NCBI GenBank assembly: GCA_003170115.1
Contig: PMZS01000366.1
Coordinates: forward strand, 1-15,723
Reading direction: 5' to 3'
From: Spirochaetaceae bacterium
GTDB taxonomy: Bacteria > Spirochaetota > Spirochaetia > SZUA-6 > Fen-1364
Length of the DNA: 15,723 nt
Positions 5,348-12,763 of this stretch are shown here, piece by piece. The notes beneath the pieces are model-generated. The model made no database searches and was not told where the DNA came from. It was given only the letters and a program-made list of their open reading frames with translations. The first letter of the stretch is position 1, and every line of letters begins with the position of its first letter. A program made the position numbers and the translations under genes.

Positions 5348-6637
5348 CTACACCAGCCCGAACTTCTCCGCGATGGCATCGAGGGCCGCCTCGTCAATGC
5401 GGACAATGGGACCAAGCTTCATCGCGTTCAGCACCGCGCGTGCGCTGAACTCCGCCACCTCCAGCCGGTCGAACGCCTGCGTGAGCGTGGCGCCGGTGGT
5501 GAGCACCGCATCGTTTTCAAGGAATGCCACTGGTGAGCCTGGGGAGATCTCCCGGGCGAGCGCGTGTTCGTCGCTGAACTGCCGCCCGTAGCGCACAAGC
5601 GGGATGCCGCGCAGCACGACGTAGCTCTCGGGAATGATCGCGCTGTCCAGGGTCCTGCCGGTCACGGAGAACGCGGTCACCGCGGGGGACTGGGCGCTGG
5701 CAATCGCATTGATCTTCGGCTGGGCCGCGTAGATCTCCTGGTGGAGCACGACCGCCCTGCTGGGGACTTTTCCTCGCTCTCTGCTTCCCCCGCGCACCAT
5801 CACGAAATCCGATTCGTCGAGGGAGCTTCGGTCCACGCCGAAGGGGCTGATCAGGAAAGAATCCGAGGCCACGCGGGCGGACACGGTGCCCTCCGTGCTG
5901 GTCATGAGGCGCTGCCGGTAGGCGCGATGCACCATCTCGCGCATGTCGCGGCGCAGGCTGCGCTCCGGAGATGAGCGCGGAAGGGGATCGACTTCGGGCA
6001 GCCGCAGGTTCTTGGCCTGCTGGGAGAGGGCGATCTCTTCCGGCGCCAGGGCGCGGGCCTCTCCAAGAGAGCTCGCGTTGATGAGCGTGCGCGCGCAGAA
6101 ATCCAGGGTTTCGAAACGCTGGAAAGCCTCCAGGAGATCGCGACCTCCGGTCGCCACGCCGTGGTTTTCCAGGAGCACGCTGTCAAAGCCCTTCGCAAAT
6201 GCATCCGCAAGGTTTCGCCCCAGCTCTTCCGAGCCGGGGATCGCGTAGGGAGCGTAGCCCACCGCGCCGCACACTGCGCGCGCCTGGGGAATGATGCTTG
6301 TGTCCGGAATCCTGCGCACGAGGCTGAAGGCCACGAGCGCCGCGGGGTGAGCGTGGAGCACCGCGCGGATGTCGGACCGACGCGAGAAAATGGCGCGATG
6401 GAAGGGATACTCGGAAGACGGGGGATGCGTTCCCTCGACCACCGTGTCGCCGCGCATCCGCACGATATCGCCTTCCGTGAGACTGCCCTTGTCGATTCCG
6501 CCGGGCGTGATCCAGATGTCACCGGACTCGTCGAGGATGGAGATGTTCCCGCCGGACGTCGTGGTCATGCCGTACCCGTAAACACGCCGCATGATCGTGA
6601 CCAGCTGCTCGCGCGGATGCATGTACTCGTACTTCAT
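5348..6637 (-). CDS. Tandem two-domain class II aldolase/adducin protein
   Basis: Encodes 429 residues made of two class II aldolase/adducin domains. Members of this Zn-dependent superfamily include fuculose- and rhamnulose-phosphate aldolases and ribulose-phosphate 4-epimerase, and are usually 200-250 residues. The first domain (about 5-215) is complete: TTSGGNISI and ITPGGIDKGSLTEGDIV for substrate phosphate binding, PSSE with the candidate catalytic Glu76, and Zn ligands His95 and His97 (LHAHP) and His159 (ENHG). The second domain (about 225-425) aligns along its length (ISPFGVDRSSLDESDFVMV, LENDAVLTTG) but has Ser314 and Gln316 for the HxH pair, Asp376 for the third His and Ala295 for the Glu, so it is probably inactive. 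It is divergent from the radical SAM gene. ATG at 6637 follows a -10-like box and lacks a good Shine-Dalgarno. Substrate unknown. Confidence 0.9.
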   Translation of the reverse strand: MKYEYMHPREQLVTIMRRVYGYGMTTTSGGNISILDESGDIWITPGGIDKGSLTEGDIVRMRGDTVVEGTHPPSSEYPFHRAIFSRRSDIRAVLHAHPAALVAFSLVRRIPDTSIIPQARAVCGAVGYAPYAIPGSEELGRNLADAFAKGFDSVLLENHGVATGGRDLLEAFQRFETLDFCARTLINASSLGEARALAPEEIALSQQAKNLRLPEVDPLPRSSPERSLRRDMREMVHRAYRQRLMTSTEGTVSARVASDSFLISPFGVDRSSLDESDFVMVRGGSRERGKVPSRAVVLHQEIYAAQPKINAIASAQSPAVTAFSVTGRTLDSAIIPESYVVLRGIPLVRYGRQFSDEHALAREISPGSPVAFLENDAVLTTGATLTQAFDRLEVAEFSARAVLNAMKLGPIVRIDEAALDAIAEKFGLV

Positions 6638-6647
6638 GCTCTCACAC

Positions 6648-6654
6648 TATAATA
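6648..6654. promoter_or_regulatory. Symmetrical -10 element serving divergent genes
   Basis: The plus strand has a consensus TATAAT at 6648-6653, nine bases before the radical SAM ATG at 6663. The minus strand of the same bases reads TATTAT at 6654-6649 (5 of 6), eleven bases before the aldolase ATG at 6637. No good -35 box is visible for either direction. Both transcripts would have leaders of about zero to five bases, and neither gene has a clear Shine-Dalgarno sequence. Confidence 0.5.
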
Positions 6655-6662
6655 TCCACTCA

Positions 6663-8954
6663 ATGCGCGCCATGCTCATTCAGCCTCCATTTGTACAGCT
6701 CAACGCGCCGTACCCCGCCGTGCACTTCCTGGAGACTTTTCTGAGATCACGAGAGGTCGAGGCGTCCTCCTTCGACCATTCAATTGCACTCTTTCGCTTG
6801 ATCTTTTCCAGGGAAGGGCTTGCCCGGATTTTCCGGGACGCTGAGGACTGCCCGGCCCTGCGCGGGCCGCTGGACCCGGAAAGCCGCAATCAGCTCGCAC
6901 GATATTTCTCCTACCGGGACCTGTATATCGAATGGATCGACGGAATCGTGGACTTCCTTTCAGACGGCAACCCCGGGTTCGCGCACCGGCTCGCCCAGGC
7001 GGCGGAGTTTCCCCGGGGACGGCGCGCCGAGGACTTTCTCGAAGCCTCGGGGGGCCGCATCGGCCCTGATGATGCGCGCGCGCTGGCGACCCGCGTGCTC
7101 GAGGATCTGGGAGATTTCGTGTCGTTCACCCTGGACCCGGAGTTCGCCACTGTCAGGTACGGCGAGCGCCTTGCGCGCGCGGTGAAGGATTTCGACACGA
7201 TCGAACGCGCGCTTCCCGGCGCGTATCTCATGCAGGCTTTCTATCGCCCTTTTCTGCAGGCGTTTTTCACCTCGGGGAGCTCCGCGGGCGGCGCGGACCA
7301 TCCCGACTTCGTCCTTGTTTCCATCCCCTTCCCGGGCTGCCTTCCCGGCGCGCTTGTCGCTGCCGGGGAGGCGCGCGCGGCGCTGGGGAGCCGGACCCGT
7401 ATCGTCTTTGGCGGCGGGTATGTCTCCACCGAGCTGCGCTTCCTGGCCGACGGACGCGTGTTCGATTACTGCGACTACCTCTCCTTCGACGCCGGCTATG
7501 GAAGCCTGGCGTCCATCCTCGAAGTGGAGGCGGGCGCATCAAAGGAGTCGCTCTACAGGACCATGTACCGCGACGCCGAAGGTCGCGTGCGTCCGACGGG
7601 CTTTTCGACGGTTTCGGAGAATGCCGTCTTCCCGCCCAATCGATTTCAACTGCTCGAGGAGCACGCGCTCGCGGGAGTGTTTCCGGACTTTCGCAGCGTT
7701 GATTTCACCGCCTACCTGAGGGTTGTTGATTCGGAGAATCCCATGCACCGGCTCTGGTCGGACACGCCCTGGCTGAAGTACCGGCTCGCTCACGGCTGCT
7801 ACTGGAAACGGTGCACGTTCTGCGACACCGAGCTGGACTACGTGGCGTTGTACGTGCCCGCCGAGCTTGCGGCCCTCGCCGCCGCGGCCCACGAGGCGTC
7901 CTCCCGCAGCGGCATCTTCGGAATACATTTCGTGGACGAGGCGCTGCCGATTGCGAAGCTCCTCCAATTCGCGCGGATCAACCGTGAACGCAAGGCCGCG
8001 GGCGCGCGACCATATTTCTACTGGGGAAATGTGCGGTTCGACGCCTCATGGACGGCCGATCGGTGTGAGCTGCTCGCGGCCTCGGGCCTGGTCGCGGTCT
8101 CGGGAGGCATCGAGATCGCCACCCAGAGGGGCCTCGAGATGACCGACAAAGGCTTTGACTTCCCCGGCCTGGTCAGGACCCTCACCGCCATGAAACGCGC
8201 GGGCCTGCTCGTACATGCCTACCTCATCTATGGGTTTCCCGGGCAGAAGGAGCGCGACATCATCGATTCCGCCGAATCCGTGCGCCAGCTCTTTGCTTCG
8301 GGTCTCGTGGATTCGGCTTTCTGGCACCGTTTCATTCTCGGCCGGCATTCAAGGATGTACGCCGAGTGGAAAGCCGGCAATCGCCCCGGTCTGCGGCCGA
8401 TCGACCACGGGGGAAGCTTTGCAAACAATGATCTCGGGTTCGAGGGCGAACAGCTCTTTGACCGTTTTGCCGCTCCGCTGGAGACGTCACTTGCCGCCTG
8501 GATGGATGGCACGGAGCTCGATCGCCCGGCGGCCTCCTGGTTCAAGGCGGCAGAACCGAAAGGGCCGCCCGGCACGCGGTCGTCCCGCGCTGCCGGAGGA
8601 GCGCGCTCAACCATCCCTGTCGATTATATCGAAGGGTTGATCGCCCAGGCGGAGGAGGAGCTCGACGCGGTTCCCGCGGAGCCGCGGCCTGCCCGAACTG
8701 CTTTCTGGGTCGCGGGACTCCCGTTCGTCGAGCGGCCCGAAAAGGAGGGCATTCTCTCCCGGTTCTCCTGGACGTGTCGGGGCGAAGCTCAGGTTGTGAG
8801 CCTTCCCGAGCCTGCCGCGAGGAGCCTCGCCAGGGCCATCGTGGCACTGTCGCGGACGCCCGCCGGTCTGCCGCTGGCAGCCCTGGCCGCTGAAGCGGGG
8901 GAGGCCGCGTCGTACCTCCCCGGTCTCAGGGGCGTGGGGCTCGTTGTTCCCTGA
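6663..8954 (+). CDS. Radical SAM enzyme with B12-binding-like N-terminal region
   Basis: Encodes 763 residues from ATG 6663. I chose this start because an upstream ATG in the same frame lies inside the divergent aldolase gene and because MRAMLIQPPF matches the usual first strand of this group. The first third ends in a Rossmann-like segment (DFVLVSIPFPG, TRIVFGGGYVSTELRF, DYLSFDAGYGSL) like cobalamin-binding domains, but no DxHxxG cobalamin motif is seen. The radical SAM core begins at HGCYWKRCTFCD: Cys379, Cys384 and Cys387, a CX4CX2C rather than CX3CX2C spacing for the [4Fe-4S]-SAM cluster. Later core segments include VSGGIEIATQRGLE and AYLIYGFPGQ. About 240 C-terminal residues are not assigned to a domain. 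The aminotransferase gene follows four bases later, so the two enzymes probably share a pathway. Reaction and substrate unknown. Confidence 0.9.
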   Translation: MRAMLIQPPFVQLNAPYPAVHFLETFLRSREVEASSFDHSIALFRLIFSREGLARIFRDAEDCPALRGPLDPESRNQLARYFSYRDLYIEWIDGIVDFLSDGNPGFAHRLAQAAEFPRGRRAEDFLEASGGRIGPDDARALATRVLEDLGDFVSFTLDPEFATVRYGERLARAVKDFDTIERALPGAYLMQAFYRPFLQAFFTSGSSAGGADHPDFVLVSIPFPGCLPGALVAAGEARAALGSRTRIVFGGGYVSTELRFLADGRVFDYCDYLSFDAGYGSLASILEVEAGASKESLYRTMYRDAEGRVRPTGFSTVSENAVFPPNRFQLLEEHALAGVFPDFRSVDFTAYLRVVDSENPMHRLWSDTPWLKYRLAHGCYWKRCTFCDTELDYVALYVPAELAALAAAAHEASSRSGIFGIHFVDEALPIAKLLQFARINRERKAAGARPYFYWGNVRFDASWTADRCELLAASGLVAVSGGIEIATQRGLEMTDKGFDFPGLVRTLTAMKRAGLLVHAYLIYGFPGQKERDIIDSAESVRQLFASGLVDSAFWHRFILGRHSRMYAEWKAGNRPGLRPIDHGGSFANNDLGFEGEQLFDRFAAPLETSLAAWMDGTELDRPAASWFKAAEPKGPPGTRSSRAAGGARSTIPVDYIEGLIAQAEEELDAVPAEPRPARTAFWVAGLPFVERPEKEGILSRFSWTCRGEAQVVSLPEPAARSLARAIVALSRTPAGLPLAALAAEAGEAASYLPGLRGVGLVVP

Positions 8955-8958
8955 CCAT

Positions 8959-10113
8959 ATGAAATTGCCGCCTTTTGCCCTGGAAAGATTTTTCGCCCGG
9001 CACGAGTTCAAAGCGAAATTTCTTCTTTGTGCGTCCGACTGTGAATCGATGAGCATCGCGGAGCTTCTCGGAATGGAACCGGGAGCCTCCGAGGCCTTCG
9101 GGAAACTGGGCCTCGGGTACACGGAGAGCCCGGGCAGCCCGTCGCTTCGTGCGGCCATCAGTCGGCTCTACACTTCCATCGGCCCTGAGAACGTGCTGGT
9201 GACGAGCGGAGCCGAGGAGGCGATCTTTCTGTTCATGCATGCGGCCCTCGCGCCGGGTGATCATCTCGTCGTCCACCAGCCCTGCTACCAGTCTCTCGCG
9301 GAGGTGGCGCGCACCGCCGGGTGCGAAGTCACGGCCTGGCAGGCGCGGGAGGAAAGCGCCTGGGCGCTCGATCCGGACGAGCTTCCGCGGCTCGTCCGCC
9401 CCTCCACCCGGGCCATCGTCCTGAACGTGCCGCACAACCCCACGGGCTTTCTCATGAGCAGGGAATCGTTCCTGCGGACAGTGGCTTTTGCGGAGGCGCG
9501 TGGCCTGGTGCTCTTCTCCGATGAAGTGTACAGGGGCTTGGAGCATGCACCGGCCGGCCGCCTTCCCCCGGCGTGCGACGCGGGCCCGAGCGCAATCTCT
9601 CTTGGCGTGATGTCGAAGACGTACGGGCTGCCGGGCCTGCGCATTGGGTGGGTTGCCACGCGGAACGAGGACCTGAGGGCGCGAATGGCGGAGCTGAAGG
9701 ATTACACGACGATCTGTGCCAGCGCCCCATCCGAGTTCCTGGCGGAAGTCGCGCTCCGACACGCCGAATCGCTCGCGGAACGCAACCGCGGTATCATCGC
9801 CGACAATATCAGGCTGCTGGACGATTTTTTCGTCCGCCATCAGGACATCTTTTCGTGGCATCGGCCGATTGCCGGCCCGATTGGTTTTCCCCGCTTCCTG
9901 CCCGGAGAGGCGGGAGGGTTCTGCCGTGACCTTGTCGAAGCTCGCGGCGTGCTCCTGGCGCCGGGCGTGCTCTTCGGCGGTCCCGAGGGCTGCTTCCGCA
10001 TCGGTTTCGGCAGGAGGAGCATGCCGGAAGCACTTGCACACCTTGAGATGTTCGTCGAACAACGTCTCGTAGACAGCCGCGGCCCGGGAGCGATATCCTT
10101 CGGCCGTGGCTGA
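8959..10113 (+). CDS. PLP-dependent class I/II aminotransferase
   Basis: A fold-type I PLP enzyme of 384 residues from ATG 8959; an in-frame TTG at 8944 would overlap the radical SAM stop and is less likely. Visible elements are TSGAEEAIF in the cofactor phosphate region, HNPTG with the PLP-contacting Asn, SDEVYRGL with the Asp that pairs with the pyridine nitrogen, MSKTYGLPGLRIGW with the Schiff-base Lys220, and FRIGFGR with the substrate carboxylate-binding Arg near the C-terminus. The N-terminus (LPPFALERFFARHEFKAKF, then CASDCESMSIAELL) is characteristic of an uncharacterised branch rather than of AspC- or TyrB-type enzymes. It follows the radical SAM gene by four bases and overlaps the PilZ gene by eight. 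It likely transaminates, or otherwise acts on, an amino acid linked to the radical SAM reaction. The exact substrate, and even transamination as against lyase or cyclase chemistry, is open. Confidence 0.93.
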   Translation: MKLPPFALERFFARHEFKAKFLLCASDCESMSIAELLGMEPGASEAFGKLGLGYTESPGSPSLRAAISRLYTSIGPENVLVTSGAEEAIFLFMHAALAPGDHLVVHQPCYQSLAEVARTAGCEVTAWQAREESAWALDPDELPRLVRPSTRAIVLNVPHNPTGFLMSRESFLRTVAFAEARGLVLFSDEVYRGLEHAPAGRLPPACDAGPSAISLGVMSKTYGLPGLRIGWVATRNEDLRARMAELKDYTTICASAPSEFLAEVALRHAESLAERNRGIIADNIRLLDDFFVRHQDIFSWHRPIAGPIGFPRFLPGEAGGFCRDLVEARGVLLAPGVLFGGPEGCFRIGFGRRSMPEALAHLEMFVEQRLVDSRGPGAISFGRG

Positions 10114-10897
10114 AGTCCTGCAGGGGCCGCAGGCGGCGCCGCCGCACGGGCGCAAGGTGCTGTTCCTGTACCCGCACAGCGTCCTGAACGAGGACCTCCT
10201 CATCGAGATACTCTCCCACGAGTACGAGATCTACGGCATTCGGGATCACAAGACAGCCGTGAAGATCGCCGGGGCATTCCCCGGTTCGATCTTCTTCGTC
10301 AACATCGACGAGGCCCTGAAGGAATACCAATGGGAGACGTGGATTCGCCGGCTCATCTCCGAACCCTCCACCTCCTCGACCAGGGTCGGGATCCTCACCT
10401 ACAACCCGGACCCCGAGCTCGCCCGCAAGTACCTGATGGACGTGGGGATCCAGTGCGGATTCATCCAGATGAAGCTCGGCCTGGCGCAGGGCAAGGCGAT
10501 CATCCTGAAAACGCTTCTCGCGAATGAAGCCAGGGGGAGGCGATTCGTTCGCGCCCGATGCAACGATCCGAAAAAGGCCTCCTTCAACATGGCCGTCCGG
10601 GGCGCGCACGTGACCGGCGCCATACTGGACATCAGCATAGCGGGGATGACCTTCCGTTTCGATGCCGCGGTTCGTCTCGAACCCCAGGATGTCCTGGATG
10701 ACGTGCAGCTTCGCATGAGAGGCAAGCTCTGCCGGGTGTCGGGGTCGTATGCCGGTGCGCTGCGGGGTGGCACCGACCGGGCCCTGCTGATGTTCAGTGC
10801 TCCTCTTCCCGCGGAAGCGAAGGCGGAAATACACCGCTTCATCTTCCTGTCCCTGCAGGAGGAGATGGGCGATTTTCTCCGCGGCCTCCCGGCCTGA
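10106..10897 (+). CDS. PilZ-domain c-di-GMP receptor with receiver-like N-terminus
   Basis: Encodes 263 residues from GTG 10106, which overlaps the aminotransferase stop; no other start precedes the first strand. The C-terminal half is a PilZ domain with both c-di-GMP motifs: Arg145-x3-Arg149 in GRRFVRAR and Asp175-x-Ser177-x2-Gly180 in DISIAG. The N-terminal half (about 17-140) has the alternating strand-helix pattern of a response-regulator receiver (KVLFLYPHS, SIFFVNIDE, TRVGILTYN, CGFIQMKLG). It lacks the acidic pair after strand 1 and a convincing phospho-acceptor Asp and Lys, so it is probably a pseudo-receiver. I associate this arrangement with spirochaetes, but that is from memory. 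A c-di-GMP effector role (motility, adhesion or gene control) is inferred from the domain. A link to the upstream enzymes rests only on the overlapping genes. Confidence 0.88.
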   Translation: MAEVLQGPQAAPPHGRKVLFLYPHSVLNEDLLIEILSHEYEIYGIRDHKTAVKIAGAFPGSIFFVNIDEALKEYQWETWIRRLISEPSTSSTRVGILTYNPDPELARKYLMDVGIQCGFIQMKLGLAQGKAIILKTLLANEARGRRFVRARCNDPKKASFNMAVRGAHVTGAILDISIAGMTFRFDAAVRLEPQDVLDDVQLRMRGKLCRVSGSYAGALRGGTDRALLMFSAPLPAEAKAEIHRFIFLSLQEEMGDFLRGLPA

Positions 10898-10903
10898 GCG
10901 CGA

Positions 10904-11950
10904 CTACTCTCCCGCTTTCACCCGGGTCCAGACCTGGTCGTAGAGCGTGGTGGCATCCCCGGCGTCTTCCAGCATCACCATTTTCGCCGTCTGGGAATCC
11001 GGCGGATACACGCGTGCATCGTTGCGCACCTCGGGCCTGATGAGGGGGAGACTCGCCTCGTTGGGGGTGGCGTAGTCGAGGAAGTTCGACAGCTGCGCGC
11101 CCACGTCGGGCCGAAGGATGAAATCGATGAACTTCAAGGCGCCCTCGGGATTGGGTGCTTTCGAGGGGACGGTCATCGCGTCCACCCAGATGATCGTGCC
11201 TTCTCGAGGGACGACGAAATCCGTGTTCTCGTCCAGCTTTGCCACGGCATCGCCGTTGTACGCGATTCCCACCCAGGCGTCCCCCGCGAGGACCTTGCCC
11301 ACGCTGTCGGGGCTTCCGTAGAAGCCCACCATCTTCTTCGTGCGAGCCGACCGGAGGAGGTCACCGGCGGCTTTCAGCTCCGGAGCACTTCGGCTGTTCG
11401 GCGAGTACCCCCGGGAGAAAAGCGCCGCGGCCATCAGGTCCCGCATGGAATCCAGCAGGACGACAGGACCGGGCTGTTTCGCGGGATTCAGCACGGCGGC
11501 CCACGTCGGCGTGAAACCGGGGAGCTTGTCCTTGCGGTAGACAAGGCCCATCGTGCCCCACTGGTACGGAAGGCTGTACTTCCCCTCGGGGTCGTACGGC
11601 GGCTTTGCGAACCGCGCGCTCACGTTTTTCGCGCTCGGGATCTTTCCCTTGTCCAGAACGCGGAAGGTCCCCTTTGCCGCCATGACCGGTATGGCGAGAT
11701 CGGAGACAACGATGACATCGTACTGGTCTCCCGCGCTGGACACCTTGCTCATCATCTCCTCGGTGTTCTCATACGTGTCCAGGACGATCTTCAGCCCCGT
11801 CTCCTTCTGGAATCGCTCGACCAGGGCGGGATCGATGTACTCCGAGTACATGAACACCGTGACATTTCCCCTGGCAGCCGGGGATGGCCTGCCGCACGAG
11901 GCGAGAAGTGCACAGCACAGGAGGGCGAGAGCGAAGGCGAGTTTTCGCAT
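10904..11950 (-). CDS. potD: Polyamine ABC transporter substrate-binding lipoprotein (PotD-like)
   Basis: A 348-residue extracytoplasmic binding protein that captures spermidine or putrescine for the PotABC transporter. A lipoprotein signal (LALLCCALLASC, lipidated Cys19) anchors it in the membrane. The mature part matches PotD: FMYSEYIDPALVERFQKETG, TYENTEEMMSKV, YDVIVVSD, SLPYQWGTMGLVYRKD and IIWVDAMTVP. Trp255 and Asp257 fall at the same numbers as polyamine-binding residues of E. coli PotD, as I recall them. Tyr35 stands where E. coli has Trp34, and Tyr231 where it has Trp229, so ligand preference may differ. ATG at 11950 has an excellent AGGGAGG (11965-11959) and follows the potC stop by three bases. 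It is the last gene of the operon and converges on the PilZ gene with only six bases between stops. Confidence 0.94.
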   Translation of the reverse strand: MRKLAFALALLCCALLASCGRPSPAARGNVTVFMYSEYIDPALVERFQKETGLKIVLDTYENTEEMMSKVSSAGDQYDVIVVSDLAIPVMAAKGTFRVLDKGKIPSAKNVSARFAKPPYDPEGKYSLPYQWGTMGLVYRKDKLPGFTPTWAAVLNPAKQPGPVVLLDSMRDLMAAALFSRGYSPNSRSAPELKAAGDLLRSARTKKMVGFYGSPDSVGKVLAGDAWVGIAYNGDAVAKLDENTDFVVPREGTIIWVDAMTVPSKAPNPEGALKFIDFILRPDVGAQLSNFLDYATPNEASLPLIRPEVRNDARVYPPDSQTAKMVMLEDAGDATTLYDQVWTRVKAGE

Positions 11951-11953
11951 TGA

Positions 11954-12763
11954 TCAATCCTCCCTGGGGCTCCTGGCAAGGACCTGAAGCCCGAGCACGA
12001 GGGCGACGGTCACCAGGAAAACGATTGTGGAAAGAGCGTGGATGTCCGGCGTGATCCCGCGGCGCAGCGACCCGTAGATGTACAGCGGCAGCGTGACCGA
12101 CGAGGGACCCGACGTGAAAAAACTGATCACGAAGTCATCGAGGGAAAGGGTAAAGGCGAGCATCGCGCCGGCGACGATTCCCGGCGTGATGAGGGGCAGG
12201 GTCACACGGCGAAGGGAGTGCCAGCTTCCGGCGTACAGGTCCCGCGCCGCTTCCTCCACGGACCTGCCGAGGGTTGCCAGCCTGCTGCCCACGACGAGGG
12301 CCACGAAGCTGATCTGGAATGTGACGTGTGCCACGATCATCGTACCCATGCCGAGGCGCAGCCCTCCGAGCGCCTGCCTCGCCGCCTCGAAAGCAAGGAG
12401 CATGCCGACGGCGAACACGATATCGGGGGTAACGACCGGCATGTAGACGACGGCGTCGATGAGGCGGCGCATCCACCGCGGCCATGGAAATCGCTCCAGC
12501 CCGATTGCCAGGAGCGTGCCCAGCACGGTGGAGACCGCGGTGGACACAACGGCGAGGATGAGGGTGTTGGCGGCAGCGTGCACGACGAGGTCGTTGCGCG
12601 CAAGCTGGGCGTACCACCGCAGGCTGAGGCCCTTCCAGGCCACGCCGAATCGCGCCGCGTTCACCGACATCGCCGCCACGGCCGCCAGCGGGAGGTAGAG
12701 GAACACAATGGTCGCGATGGCGATCGCGGAAAGAAGCGGCGGGAGCCGCTGGCTGCGGATCAC
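11954..12763 (-). CDS. potC: Polyamine ABC transporter permease (PotC-like)
   Basis: A 269-residue inner-membrane permease with about six hydrophobic segments, the first being LLSAIAIATIVFLYLPLAAV and the last ALSTIVFLVTVALVLGLQ. The cytoplasmic EAA loop that docks on the ATPase is visible at VEEAARDLYAGSWHSLRRV, followed by TLPLITPGIVAG. It pairs with the PotB-like permease to form the transmembrane channel. The start is GTG at 12763, which overlaps the potB stop in GTGA and has GAGGTGAG upstream at good spacing. Length and gene order match the standard pot operon. Confidence 0.93.
   Translation of the reverse strand: MIRSQRLPPLLSAIAIATIVFLYLPLAAVAAMSVNAARFGVAWKGLSLRWYAQLARNDLVVHAAANTLILAVVSTAVSTVLGTLLAIGLERFPWPRWMRRLIDAVVYMPVVTPDIVFAVGMLLAFEAARQALGGLRLGMGTMIVAHVTFQISFVALVVGSRLATLGRSVEEAARDLYAGSWHSLRRVTLPLITPGIVAGAMLAFTLSLDDFVISFFTSGPSSVTLPLYIYGSLRRGITPDIHALSTIVFLVTVALVLGLQVLARSPRED

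Noticed and set aside
8926..10834. Long minus-strand open frames (341 and 425 codons) opposite the aminotransferase and PilZ genes
   Set aside because: The plus-strand frames carry complete family motifs. The minus frames have Arg/Gly/Pro-rich sequence with no recognisable domain.
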